The notes under the pieces: model-generated
Told to the model about the DNA's origin: nothing
Databases searched by the model: none
Seen by the model: only the letters and a program-made list of their open reading frames with translations
NCBI GenBank assembly: GCA_030694965.1
Contig: JAUYTZ010000013.1
Coordinates: 62,001 to 126,000, forward strand
From: Candidatus Paracaedibacteraceae bacterium
GTDB taxonomy: Bacteria; Pseudomonadota; Alphaproteobacteria; Paracaedibacterales; CAIOTO01
Length of the DNA: 64,000 nt
Direction of reading: 5' to 3'
Part shown: positions 52,753 through 60,906 of the stretch, piece after piece
Layout of the letters: each line of letters starts with the position of its first letter
Numbering within the stretch: the first letter of the stretch is position 1
Made by a program: the position numbers and the translations under genes

Positions 52753-52841
52753 CCTACGTTTTTCTTGCATACGGTGTAACGGCCATCAGCCTTGCTTATC
52801 TTTACATTAAAATTGTATATTGCCATGACACGGACACATGA
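52749..52841 (+). CDS. ccmD: Haem exporter protein CcmD, minimal
   Basis: A 30-residue frame, MTYVFLAYGVTAISLAYLYI then KIVYCHDTDT, starting in an ATGA overlap with ccmC and overlapping ccmE by 17 bases. One membrane helix preceded by the Y-x-x-x-A-Y-G-V/I-T motif typical of CcmD, which releases holo-CcmE from CcmABC. Position and motif make the call; the length is at the short end of the family. Confidence 0.8.
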   Translation: MTYVFLAYGVTAISLAYLYIKIVYCHDTDT

Positions 52842-53265
52842 ACGTATTGTTCAAATTATAGCAGTATTGTGCATTGCCATTGGTGTTTCCTTATGGCTTA
52901 CCACAGCATTTCGTGAAAATATACTTTTTTTTGTCATGCCATCAGAGCTTATAAAATTGCCAAGTACACATCCAACAAAAACAGGAAAGCGTTTTCGTCT
53001 TGGCGGGCTTGTCGCAAAGCACAGTATTAAAAAAAATGGAATAGATATTATATTTGCACTCACCGATGAGCATAAAGGAATATGCAGTGTCCACTACCGT
53101 GGCATTCCACCTGAGCTTTTTAAAGAAAGTCAAGGCATGGTTGCCGAAGGATTTTTAAACAATAATATTTTTGAAGCAGAACGCTTATTAGCTAAACACG
53201 ATGAGAGGTATATGCCTAAAGAAATAGAAAAACGACTAAAAAAGGACAAGCTTTGGCGAAAATAA
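52825..53265 (+). CDS. ccmE: Cytochrome c-type biogenesis haem chaperone CcmE
   Basis: Membrane-anchored periplasmic OB-fold that carries haem covalently. N-terminal anchor IVQIIAVLCIAIGVSLWLTTAF; RFRLGGLVAKHSIKK; GIPPELFKESQGMVAEG; and the haem-binding histidine in LLAKHDERYMP (about residue 125) with the downstream Tyr. ATG at 52825 gives 146 aa and the family N-terminus; the frame stays open to 52792 but that region is ccmD. ccmF, ccmG and ccmH do not follow. Confidence 0.92.
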   Translation: MTRTHERIVQIIAVLCIAIGVSLWLTTAFRENILFFVMPSELIKLPSTHPTKTGKRFRLGGLVAKHSIKKNGIDIIFALTDEHKGICSVHYRGIPPELFKESQGMVAEGFLNNNIFEAERLLAKHDERYMPKEIEKRLKKDKLWRK

Positions 53266-53275
53266 ACTAAGCAGG

Positions 53276-53866
53276 CTAATCCTTCATTACCGTTTCAATA
53301 ACAATTTTTTGCTTTGATTCAGTTGTAATTTTAATTCCAAGCATCATTGAACGCGCTAAACCTGATAAATGCACTGGCAATATATTTCGCGCATTAACAT
53401 CTACATTCTCTATATTCATTAAAGCTTCTTTGTACCCTGGGCGAAGTTGCAACGGATCCCCTTCTGCTGTGAATCTTAGCACGTTATTATCAACTTCAAC
53501 ATGTACGCTGCCACCGCGTATTAAGCCTTCAATCAAGATGTGAGTCAGACCCAATAACAGACGTGCACCAGAGCCATCTGGGCATACTGCAGGTAACATT
53601 AAGCGTACTTTTGCAGATGCTGCACTTTTAGTTAAAATAGCATGCACATCAGAATAAAGAGGTTGTTCCGAATTTATAGTAAGCAGCGAGCGAAAGAACT
53701 GCAATTTTAATGTTGCCTTTTCTAAACTCTCACGAAAGGTCGCCTCAATGTATGGATCTTTTGAGTTTTCAAAAGCTAAATCTATAAGTAAGCTCATCGC
53801 ACTTAATGGTGTTGCCAGATCATGGCAGATTTTAGCTGTCATTAAAGGCGCTTCATTACATTGCAT
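53276..53866 (-). CDS. chpT: Histidine phosphotransferase ChpT
   Basis: Relay protein of the alphaproteobacterial CckA-ChpT-CtrA cell-cycle phosphorelay. It is HisKA/HATPase-like but does not bind ATP. The phosphorylated histidine lies in TAKICHDLATPLSAM (about residue 15). The four-helix segment LDLAFENSK-like to LKLQFFRSLLTIN and the degenerate C-terminal domain (LLGLTHILIEGLIRGGSVHVEV; LPVHLSGLARSMMLGIKI) match ChpT. 196 aa. Neither cckA nor ctrA is in the window. Convergent with ccmE, ten bases apart. Confidence 0.85.
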   Translation of the reverse strand: MQCNEAPLMTAKICHDLATPLSAMSLLIDLAFENSKDPYIEATFRESLEKATLKLQFFRSLLTINSEQPLYSDVHAILTKSAASAKVRLMLPAVCPDGSGARLLLGLTHILIEGLIRGGSVHVEVDNNVLRFTAEGDPLQLRPGYKEALMNIENVDVNARNILPVHLSGLARSMMLGIKITTESKQKIVIETVMKD

Positions 53867-54060
53867 GGGTTTAAAATCTTTCTAAGTGTGTCTGTATATA
53901 ATGAAACAAATTTATTTAAAATTGCAAATAAAAAAAAGGAAGTTACATCTTTTTTTTCTTCTAGTTTTTCTTATTTCTGTCACAAAATCAGATAAAAATA
54001 AAAATTATAAAAATAAAAATTGCCAACACAAAAAATATCTGCTAAAACTATTTACACAAT

Positions 54061-54135
54061 TCCCCGGTAGCTCAGTGGTAGAGCAAGTGGCTGTTAACCA
54101 CTTGGTCGGCGGTTCGAGTCCGTCCCGGGGAGCCA
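54061..54135 (+). tRNA. tRNA-Asn (GTT)
   Basis: 75 nt with encoded CCA. Acceptor TCCCCGG pairs with CCGGGGA; D-arm AGCTCAGTGGTAGAGC; anticodon arm AGTGG-CTGTTAA-CCACT gives GTT; T-arm with TTCGAGT. Upstream TTGCCA (54020-54025) and a weak -10 17 bases later may be its promoter. Confidence 0.95.
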
Positions 54136-54245
54136 CATTTTCTGGCATTTTTTTCAAAAAATTGAATATCACTTCTTGAGTCTTCCAAAAACAATCGCTA
54201 CACTAAACGTACTTTTACTAAAACACTCTGAAAGTACGATCTTAT

Positions 54246-56174
54246 ATGTTGTTAAATAAAATTCACGGACGCGCGCAAGGTTTAGCCGTTAAAATATTCT
54301 TAGGTATCCTTGGGGCAAGCTTTGGTTTGTGGGGTATCGCTGACGTTATACAAAAATATTGGTCAAATAGACCTATTGCTCGAATTGGTAAACATGATGT
54401 TTCTTATGAAGAGTTATCGCATGCGCTTAACCAAGAAACAAGCCGCATACAAGAAATGTATAAAGGCAAACTTGATCCAAAAATTTTAAGAAAATTAGAA
54501 CTTCATAAGCTTGTACTTGAGCGCTTAATTAACCAAAAAGCCCTCACCCAGCTTTTACTTAATATGAATTTTGCAGCATCAGATACGTTTGTAGGCGAAA
54601 TTGTTCGGCAACAACCCGTGTTCAAAAAAGATGGAGCTTATGACAGTCAACTTTTACGTGAAATTTTACGATCAAACGGCCTGTCTGAAACAAAATTTTT
54701 AGAACAAATTCGCGAAGATATTTACAAACAACAACTTGTTGGCACACTAGCGAGCTCAACCCGCTTACCAAAGGTGCTTGTAGACATCATCACAGATGAA
54801 CTAACCATGAAGCACACGTTCGCATCTATTACAATTCCATTTGACACAATTCAACTTGATAAGCAAGCATCCGAAGATGACTTAAAACTTATGTTTGAAC
54901 AAAAAAAAGAATTATATAAAATCCCAGAATACAGAACAGCTCAAGTTGTTGTTTTTGATCAAAACATTCTCAGTAAAGAAATTGCACTCACAGAAAATGA
55001 AGTGAATGAGCGTTACGCTAATTCTATTAATGAATTCACACGCCCAGAGCGACGCATCATACGTAAAATCAACTACCCAAATCAAGCAACAGCACTTGCA
55101 GCGTCAGAACATTTGAAAAAAGGTCGTCCAATGACAGCCGTTGTCCGTGATGTGCCAGGCGGTAAATTTGATGACATCGGACTTATTGAAAAAGCAGATA
55201 TACCAGAAAACTTGCAAAAAACCATCTTCTCACTGGAAGTTGGAAAACCATCGGATCCGATTGAAACAGGGACAACATATTCAATTTATGAAGTAACAAA
55301 AATTGAAAAAAGCGTAATTGAACCTCTGTCTGCAGTACGAGGAAAAATTGAAGAAGATTTGCGCATTCAAAAGTATGCAGACTTTTTTCAAGAACTTCGT
55401 AATGCGTTTGAAGATGAACTTGCTGCAGGTATAAAATTAGCTGATGCTGCAAAAAAGCATAATTTGATCGTTATTAATTTATTGCCATTTAATCAAGAGG
55501 GCACTTCATCTGAAGGAAAAGATGCGCTTGAACCTTTAAATAGAAAAATCAGAGAAGCTGTTCTAGAGCAAGTATTCATGCTAGATGCCGGCAAAGATAG
55601 CATGATTACAGATGTATCAGCAACACTTTCATTTGTCGTACATGTTGAAAAAATTACGCCAGCTATCATTCCTGAATTCGCATCTATAAAGGAAAAAGTA
55701 AACAAAGACTGGGTACGCACTCAAAAACGTGAAGCTGCACATAAACTTGCACAAAAATGTATAAAAGATGAAAATGAACTGAAAGCGCATGCGCATAAAC
55801 ATCATCTTTCATATTCTGCAGATCACACAATACGCCGCGTTGATCTTGAACTTCCTGAATTTAAAAAATCACAAGAAAATAAATTTTTCTCACTTCTTCC
55901 ATCTAAACTAACAGAAAAATTATTTACTTTAACAATTGAAAAGCCTGCTTATGATGAATTACCTAATGATAGCATCATCATTTTAAAATTAAAAAAAATG
56001 GATGCTGATAAAATGGACGAGCCGACAAAGAAAAAAATTCGCGATAGCCTCCAGCAAATGACGCAACAAGATATCGTGCCAATTCTTACAATGACAGCAC
56101 GTGATCGCGTTGACTATGAACTTAATGAAAAGCTCTTTAAAATGGCCACTCAAGCATTTAATGACGCAGACTAA
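54246..56174 (+). CDS. ppiD: Peptidyl-prolyl isomerase PpiD/SurA-type periplasmic chaperone
   Basis: 642-residue inner-membrane-anchored folding factor for exported proteins. One N-terminal helix (LAVKIFLGILGASFGLWGIADVI) leads to a SurA_N_3-type domain (LELHKLVLERLINQKALTQLL; ETKFLEQIREDIYKQQLV). A central parvulin-like domain (about 235-360) has RRIIRKINYPNQATALAASEH and FDDIGLIEKADIPENLQKTIFSLEVGKPSDPI, then C-terminal helices. Fits PpiD in length and layout. It would serve BamD substrates. Single gene with its own terminator. Confidence 0.9.
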   Translation: MLLNKIHGRAQGLAVKIFLGILGASFGLWGIADVIQKYWSNRPIARIGKHDVSYEELSHALNQETSRIQEMYKGKLDPKILRKLELHKLVLERLINQKALTQLLLNMNFAASDTFVGEIVRQQPVFKKDGAYDSQLLREILRSNGLSETKFLEQIREDIYKQQLVGTLASSTRLPKVLVDIITDELTMKHTFASITIPFDTIQLDKQASEDDLKLMFEQKKELYKIPEYRTAQVVVFDQNILSKEIALTENEVNERYANSINEFTRPERRIIRKINYPNQATALAASEHLKKGRPMTAVVRDVPGGKFDDIGLIEKADIPENLQKTIFSLEVGKPSDPIETGTTYSIYEVTKIEKSVIEPLSAVRGKIEEDLRIQKYADFFQELRNAFEDELAAGIKLADAAKKHNLIVINLLPFNQEGTSSEGKDALEPLNRKIREAVLEQVFMLDAGKDSMITDVSATLSFVVHVEKITPAIIPEFASIKEKVNKDWVRTQKREAAHKLAQKCIKDENELKAHAHKHHLSYSADHTIRRVDLELPEFKKSQENKFFSLLPSKLTEKLFTLTIEKPAYDELPNDSIIILKLKKMDADKMDEPTKKKIRDSLQQMTQQDIVPILTMTARDRVDYELNEKLFKMATQAFNDAD

Positions 56175-56197
56175 AACTATTCGTCCAATAAACAAGC

Positions 56198-56226
56198 AAA
56201 CGGGAAGATTTTTTCTTCCCGTTTTT
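56198..56226 (+). terminator. Intrinsic terminator of ppiD
   Basis: AAACGGGAAGA and TCTTCCCGTTT form an 11-bp perfect stem with a five-T loop, followed by TTCATT. It lies 24 bases past the ppiD stop. Confidence 0.88.
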
Positions 56227-56269
56227 CATTATTCTCATCCTAAAGCAATTTAAAAAGTAAACCAAAATC

Positions 56270-56590
56270 ATGACACAACAGCAACCAGAAAAAACACTTT
56301 TCATAGTTATCATTCGTTACTTAGTAGCCCTTGATACAATTTTAGAAATACGACCAGCTCATGTAGATTTTTTAAAAAAGCATTATAGCGATGGTACATT
56401 CATCGTCTCAGGCCCACAAATTCCTCGCACAGGTGGTGTAATATTAGCGAAAGCAATAAACAGACATGCACTTTTATCTATTTTAAAAAACGACCCATTT
56501 TGTGTAAACAACTACGCTGAATACCAAATTTTTGAATTTACAATAAATATGTGTTGCAATGAACTAAAAGATTTTTTCCAAAAATTATAA
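56270..56590 (+). CDS. YciI-like protein
   Basis: 106 residues with the YCII ferredoxin-like fold pattern: LFIVIIRYLVALDTILEIRPAHVDFLKKHYSDG, SGPQIPRTGGVILAKA and LKNDPFCVNNYAEYQIFEF. The His of RPAHVDFLK and the Asp of NDPF are the usual conserved pair. Function of the family is mostly unknown. It is a small single-gene unit between ppiD and psd; 137 bases without a gene follow. Confidence 0.82.
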   Translation: MTQQQPEKTLFIVIIRYLVALDTILEIRPAHVDFLKKHYSDGTFIVSGPQIPRTGGVILAKAINRHALLSILKNDPFCVNNYAEYQIFEFTINMCCNELKDFFQKL

Positions 56591-56727
56591 ACCTAATTTT
56601 TTTCATAAACTATCATTTTTCATACTTAATTACATATAATTTCACACATTCTCTTTCGCTATGCAGTAATTTTAGCTATGATACAAAGTACGTATAAAAA
56701 AGCAGATAGTCAGATAAAGGTCATTTT

Positions 56728-57414
56728 ATGAATATAACAAAACTTATCCATCCAGAAGGCTGGCGCTTCGTAGCAATTTTTGCTGCCATTAGCATTCTTA
56801 TTTCACTTGCATCTCAGTTTGGTGGCTGGATAGGCGCAATCTTAACCGTTTGGTGTTTTTATTTCTTTCGCAATCCAAAACGCACAACACCTCTTCGTCC
56901 GGGTCTTGTAGTAAGCCCAGCAGACGGTAAAATCGTTATGATTAAAGAGATGGTTCCACCGGCTGAATTTGAACTTGGTACAGAAATGTTTACGCGTATC
57001 AGCATTTTCTTAAATGTGTTTGACGTTCACATTAATCGTATTCCAATGGACGGTCTTGTAAAAAAAGTTATTTATCATCCAGGTCGTTTTTTCAATGCGT
57101 CTCTTGACAAAGCAAGTGAGCACAATGAACGTAATTCTATTGTCATGACAACAACTTTTGGTGATCTTGCATTCGTTCAAATCGCTGGCTTAATCGCACG
57201 CCGTATTCGTTGTGATGTAAATACAGGTGACGATGTTATTGCCGGCAGTCAATATGGATTGATCCGCTTTGGAAGCCGCATGGATGTATTTATTCCAAAG
57301 TCAATAAATCCACTCGTTTGCGTTGGTCAACGCGTTATAGCTGGTGAATCTATTTTAGCTGACTTCACAAGTGATGAGCCAGCACGTCAGGGCCACATCG
57401 TGGAGGCAATTTAA
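56728..57414 (+). CDS. psd: Phosphatidylserine decarboxylase proenzyme
   Basis: Pyruvoyl enzyme producing phosphatidylethanolamine. This is the short type common in Alphaproteobacteria: 228 aa, N-terminal helices (FVAIFAAISILISLASQFGGWIGAIL), FFRNPKRTTPLRPGLVVSPADGKIV, IFLNVFDVHINRIPMDG, and the self-cleavage site FGSRMDVF with Gly182-Ser183, where Ser becomes the pyruvoyl group. Its last base is the first of pssA, so the two are translationally coupled. Confidence 0.95.
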   Translation: MNITKLIHPEGWRFVAIFAAISILISLASQFGGWIGAILTVWCFYFFRNPKRTTPLRPGLVVSPADGKIVMIKEMVPPAEFELGTEMFTRISIFLNVFDVHINRIPMDGLVKKVIYHPGRFFNASLDKASEHNERNSIVMTTTFGDLAFVQIAGLIARRIRCDVNTGDDVIAGSQYGLIRFGSRMDVFIPKSINPLVCVGQRVIAGESILADFTSDEPARQGHIVEAI

Positions 57415-58265
57415 TGTATTTCCGCCGTTCACCAGAACAATTCAGACGCAAACCATTAAGAGCCCGTATTCCTGAGCGTTTTAGACAACGAAAGAAACTA
57501 AAAGCGCAATCATTAACGGCCATGATTCCAAACATAACTACGCTTATGGCATTGTGTTGTGGCATGACGGCTATCCGTTTTGCTCTTTTGGAAAAATGGG
57601 AACTTGCTATTGTTTCAGTTCTGTTAGCGGCGATCCTTGATACACTTGATGGTCGTCTTGCGCGCCTTTTAAATAGTGCTAGCCGTTTTGGTGCTGAACT
57701 TGATTCTTTTTCAGATTTTTTAAGTTTTGGTATTGCGCCAGCACTTATTATGTATCTAAAAGGGCTATCTGATTGGGGAGAAACTGGCTGGGCTATTGCT
57801 TTATTTTTTACTGTTTGTATGGCACTGCGTCTTGCACGATTTAACGTAATGAGCCTAGATGAAGATCAACCAGATTGGCTAAAAGGTTTTTCAACAGGTG
57901 TTCCTGCGCCAGCGGGTGGTTTTTTGGCTTTTTTCCCAATTGTTCTTCAATACGCACTGCCAAAAGCAACTATTTTTCAACACACGTGTTCTTATGCTTT
58001 CTTTATGATGCTTGCAAGCATTCTTATGGTAAGCCGCATCCCAACATTTACACTAAAAAAACTTGTTGTTCCATCAACGCTTGTTTTACCATTTTTACTT
58101 ACATTGTTTATTGCAGTAGGACTTATATATAGCTACCCATGGCACATGCTTGCACTTATCGGAGTTCTATATCTTGCACTCATTCCCTTCAGTATAAGGT
58201 ATTTTAAAAAATGCGAAATCCAGTCAAAACTTAAAAACGAAACAGTTGAAGAGGAATTAGTTTAA
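57414..58265 (+). CDS. pssA: CDP-diacylglycerol--serine O-phosphatidyltransferase
   Basis: Membrane enzyme making phosphatidylserine, the substrate of Psd. The CDP-alcohol phosphatidyltransferase motif D-G-x2-A-R-x8-G-x3-D-x3-D is seen in LDGRLARLLNSASRFGAELD followed by SFSD (about 80-103). Seven or eight membrane helices follow to residue 260. 283 aa. The start overlaps the psd stop (TAATG). The first 40 residues are strongly basic. Confidence 0.94.
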   Translation: MYFRRSPEQFRRKPLRARIPERFRQRKKLKAQSLTAMIPNITTLMALCCGMTAIRFALLEKWELAIVSVLLAAILDTLDGRLARLLNSASRFGAELDSFSDFLSFGIAPALIMYLKGLSDWGETGWAIALFFTVCMALRLARFNVMSLDEDQPDWLKGFSTGVPAPAGGFLAFFPIVLQYALPKATIFQHTCSYAFFMMLASILMVSRIPTFTLKKLVVPSTLVLPFLLTLFIAVGLIYSYPWHMLALIGVLYLALIPFSIRYFKKCEIQSKLKNETVEEELV

Positions 58266-58292
58266 AGCAAAATGAATGGGGAAAAAGATTAA

Positions 58293-58369
58293 TGGTCGGA
58301 ACGGCGGGATTTGAACCCACGACCCCTATCCCCCCAGAATAGTGCGCTACCAGGCTGCGCTACGTTCCG
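58293..58369 (-). tRNA. tRNA-Pro (GGG)
   Basis: 77 nt with encoded CCA on the minus strand. Acceptor CGGAACG pairs with CGTTCCG; D-arm GCGCAGCCTGGTAGCGC; anticodon arm CTATT-CTGGGGG-GATAG gives GGG; T-loop TTCAAAT. Between pssA and ogt. Confidence 0.94.
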
Positions 58370-58380
58370 AACATGTGATG

Positions 58381-58409
58381 AATATAGCGTTCTTAAGGAA
58401 ATAAGGCAA
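58381..58409 (-). promoter_or_regulatory. Promoter of tRNA-Pro, overlapping the ogt start
   Basis: On the minus strand TTGCCT, 17 bases, TATATT, ending 12 bases before tRNA-Pro. Its -35 covers the ribosome site and first base of the ogt start codon at 58409, so tRNA transcription and ogt translation share DNA. Confidence 0.6.
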
Positions 58410-58897
58410 TGATTTTTGCTAAGGAATTAAATTTTGATTGGACAAACGATAACACAGAACAACATAAAAAAATAAGCTCATTATTTGTTTATGATACACC
58501 TTTTGGATTCTGGATATCAGAAATTGATAGTGCTGAATATATGCTTAGCTTAAAACCTTATAAACCACATCCGCATGATACAAATTATTACCCTCATCTC
58601 CCCTTCCATGAACTCCCATTAAAAGCAAAGCCACTTGGCACACCTTTCCAACTTAGTGTGTGGAAAGCGCTTACGCTTATCCCCCATTGCACAACAACGC
58701 ATTATAGTAAGATTGCATCAACTATTCACAATCCACTTGCCGTACGCGCAGTTGGAACAGCCATTGGCAGAAACCCAATCATAGGCTTTATTCCATGCCA
58801 TAGAGTTCTTGCAAAAAATGGTACCTTAGGCGGTTTTGCATATGGACCAGAATTAAAAGAACAGCTTTTAGCGTATGAGAAAAGTTATGCTTCTTAA
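58409..58897 (+). CDS. ogt: Methylated-DNA--protein-cysteine methyltransferase
   Basis: Suicide repair protein that removes methyl groups from O6-methylguanine. The acceptor cysteine is C130 in IPCHRV. The helix-turn-helix region GTPFQLSVWKALTLIPHCTTTHYSKIA and VGTAIGRNPIIGF are canonical. 162 aa, the Ogt-like single-domain form. AAGGAAATAAGG precedes the ATG. The downstream comF frame overlaps its end by 23 bases. Confidence 0.93.
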   Translation: MIFAKELNFDWTNDNTEQHKKISSLFVYDTPFGFWISEIDSAEYMLSLKPYKPHPHDTNYYPHLPFHELPLKAKPLGTPFQLSVWKALTLIPHCTTTHYSKIASTIHNPLAVRAVGTAIGRNPIIGFIPCHRVLAKNGTLGGFAYGPELKEQLLAYEKSYAS

Positions 58898-59642
58898 AAG
58901 GCTTTTTCGCCCGATCCTTAATTTTGTTCTTCCAAAACGATGTATTATGTGTGGCACATTTACACAAACCATCCCACACTCAAGCGAACCTTTGGGGCAA
59001 CCATCATTATGCACTGAATGTTGGCAAAATGTGTCCTTTATCACAGATCCAACATGTAAACGCTGCTCAGCACCACTTACCTTTGATGGAGATGAATGCG
59101 CATCCTGTTACGGAATAGAATTTCACTTTGATGCGGCATATGCCCCGATCACGTATAATGACGCTGCAAAAAGACTTATCACACAATTTAAGCATTCAGG
59201 CCGTTCAGGCTATACACAGCTATTTTCACCTTGGATGAAAAGTACGATAGAATTACAGAATAATAGCTATGACGGTATTGTGCCTGTCCCCTTGCACTTT
59301 TGGCGTTTTGTAAAACGTGGATATAATCAAGCAACGCTTTTAGCTCATGGAATTGCCCTTTATAATAAGGAAACACATGAACCTATCCCTGTATTAAAAG
59401 GCGCACTTAAACGTATACGACACACACCTTCACAAGGACATAAATCAGCAGGTGATCGTGCAAAGAATATTAAAAATTCCCTCATTGCTAATAGACACAT
59501 TGTTGCTGGGAAAAATTTATTACTTATCGATGATGTGATGACAACAGGTGCGACCTTGAATGAATGTGCGCGCATATTAAAAGAAGCTGGAGCAATACAT
59601 GTCGATGTGCTTGTGCTGGCACGTGCAACTAAGACGATTTAA
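58875..59642 (+). CDS. comF: ComF-family phosphoribosyltransferase-like protein
   Basis: 255 residues. The N-terminal double zinc finger has Cys pairs (CIMC, CTEC, CKRC, CASC). The phosphoribosyltransferase fold carries the PRPP loop LLLIDDVMTTGATLNECA and the family block IVPVPLHFWRFVKRGYNQATLLA plus RIRHTPSQGHKSAGDRAKNIKNS-type segment. ComF links to DNA uptake in naturally competent bacteria but is common elsewhere; its exact reaction is unknown. No other competence genes are seen here. Confidence 0.92.
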   Translation: MRKVMLLKRLFRPILNFVLPKRCIMCGTFTQTIPHSSEPLGQPSLCTECWQNVSFITDPTCKRCSAPLTFDGDECASCYGIEFHFDAAYAPITYNDAAKRLITQFKHSGRSGYTQLFSPWMKSTIELQNNSYDGIVPVPLHFWRFVKRGYNQATLLAHGIALYNKETHEPIPVLKGALKRIRHTPSQGHKSAGDRAKNIKNSLIANRHIVAGKNLLLIDDVMTTGATLNECARILKEAGAIHVDVLVLARATKTI

Positions 59643-59778
59643 AATCTATATAAGGTATTATATAGAAATCAATTAAACATAAAATTTTTATTTATCAATA
59701 TCTATAATCATTTGCGCTTTATTTTTTCATACATCAATAATCTCCATATTAAGTGAGTCTAATGCGATATTTAGCCCC

Positions 59779-60825
59779 ATGCAGCAAACGCTAATTACAC
59801 GTATAGAAAAATCATTTGCTCATAAGAAAATATCAAAAGAATATAATGACCAATTTGAGCAGATTCTAAAAACACAGCCAATCGGTGATATCTCCTTTGC
59901 CAGAGTAACAATGACAAAAGAAAAAAAATTAAGAGTAAATTTAATTAATAAAAATCCAAGTGAACAAGAATCTGTATTTTCTAGCGTAGTAAGTGATTTT
60001 ATCAAAAAAAACATTTCAAAAATAAATGGTCCTTTTGATTTTTTTATTCATTTAGATAATGGGATTCAGTATGAAGATACAATAATTAGTTTTATTAAAA
60101 ATCACATTATTCTTTTAAACCCGTACTCAATATCAGGCAGAGAAGGTATGGAAACACTCATTCCAGACTATTACATCCTACAAAAAGGATTTAGAAAAAA
60201 TTTTATAAATGCATATAAAAATACAATTCCTTTCCTTGAACGAACTCCTACTGCCAAATTTAGAGGCTCACAAACAGGTGGCGCTTATACAATGGATGCC
60301 GTAAAAAAAATGGAATTTCCACGTCTTAAAGGTGCTCATTTATCATTAAAATATCCAGATCTTTTAGATATCAGATTTATAAACACGTATTCACTTCAAA
60401 GCGATAATAGTGCTGAATACATTAACTATATGACAAAAACATTTGGTCTTCCTGCAGGTTATGAAGACATGAAAGATCAAAATAAATTTAGATATTTAAT
60501 ATGCTTTGATGGAAATCATGCACCTCCCTTTGCACGACCAGAAACGATCATGGCTTCAGGCTCAGTCCCTTTATTTCAAACAAAGTATGAAAATTTTTGG
60601 ATCTCTCTGCTTATTGATGGAGTCAATTATATGAAAATAAATAACGATTTATCTAATCTTGTTGACACAGTTCGGGATCTAAATGCACATCCTGAATATG
60701 CTCAAAAAATTGCGGGTGACGCACGTAAGTTAGCTGAAGAAGTCTTAATGCCTGAATTTATGGATAGATATTTAATTACTGTCTTAAATAAAGTGAGTGA
60801 TTTTCAAAAAAATAAAATTAAATAA
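59779..60825 (+). CDS. GT90/CAP10-like glycosyltransferase
   Basis: 348 residues resembling the CAP10/KDEL-containing (POGLUT) family of glycosyltransferase family 90. The donor-site motif AKFRGSQTGGAY (about 153-164) fits FRGS-x-TG. KFRYLICFDGNHAPPFARPETIMASGSVPLFQ (about 235-266) fits the family Y-x(4)-DG-x(2)-S-x-R-x(3)-L-x-SGS-x-x-F pattern. NDLSNLVDTVRDLNAHPEYAQKIAGDARKLAEEVL fits the C-terminal helices. No signal peptide is seen, so it would act in the cytoplasm, perhaps on lipopolysaccharide or capsule sugars; acceptor unknown. It is a single gene with AT-rich flanks. Confidence 0.75.
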   Translation: MQQTLITRIEKSFAHKKISKEYNDQFEQILKTQPIGDISFARVTMTKEKKLRVNLINKNPSEQESVFSSVVSDFIKKNISKINGPFDFFIHLDNGIQYEDTIISFIKNHIILLNPYSISGREGMETLIPDYYILQKGFRKNFINAYKNTIPFLERTPTAKFRGSQTGGAYTMDAVKKMEFPRLKGAHLSLKYPDLLDIRFINTYSLQSDNSAEYINYMTKTFGLPAGYEDMKDQNKFRYLICFDGNHAPPFARPETIMASGSVPLFQTKYENFWISLLIDGVNYMKINNDLSNLVDTVRDLNAHPEYAQKIAGDARKLAEEVLMPEFMDRYLITVLNKVSDFQKNKIK

Positions 60826-60906
60826 GATCTACAATAAACAGCATGTGATGAGAATTTAAATATTATGTAAGGAGAAATTGTTTTTGAAATTCAGCAATCA
60901 CAGTTT

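Noticed and set aside
53886-54179. A 97-residue Lys/Phe-rich reading frame on the plus strand
   Set aside because: It runs straight through tRNA-Asn and the low-complexity AT region before it; its last third is tRNA sequence, so it is not a gene.
58875-59642. comF as evidence of natural competence
   Set aside because: ComF-type proteins are widespread in non-competent bacteria and no other competence gene is in the window.
59645-59666. TCTATATA/TATATAGA hairpin after comF as a terminator
   Set aside because: The stem is almost all A-T and no T run follows, so it does not look like an intrinsic terminator.
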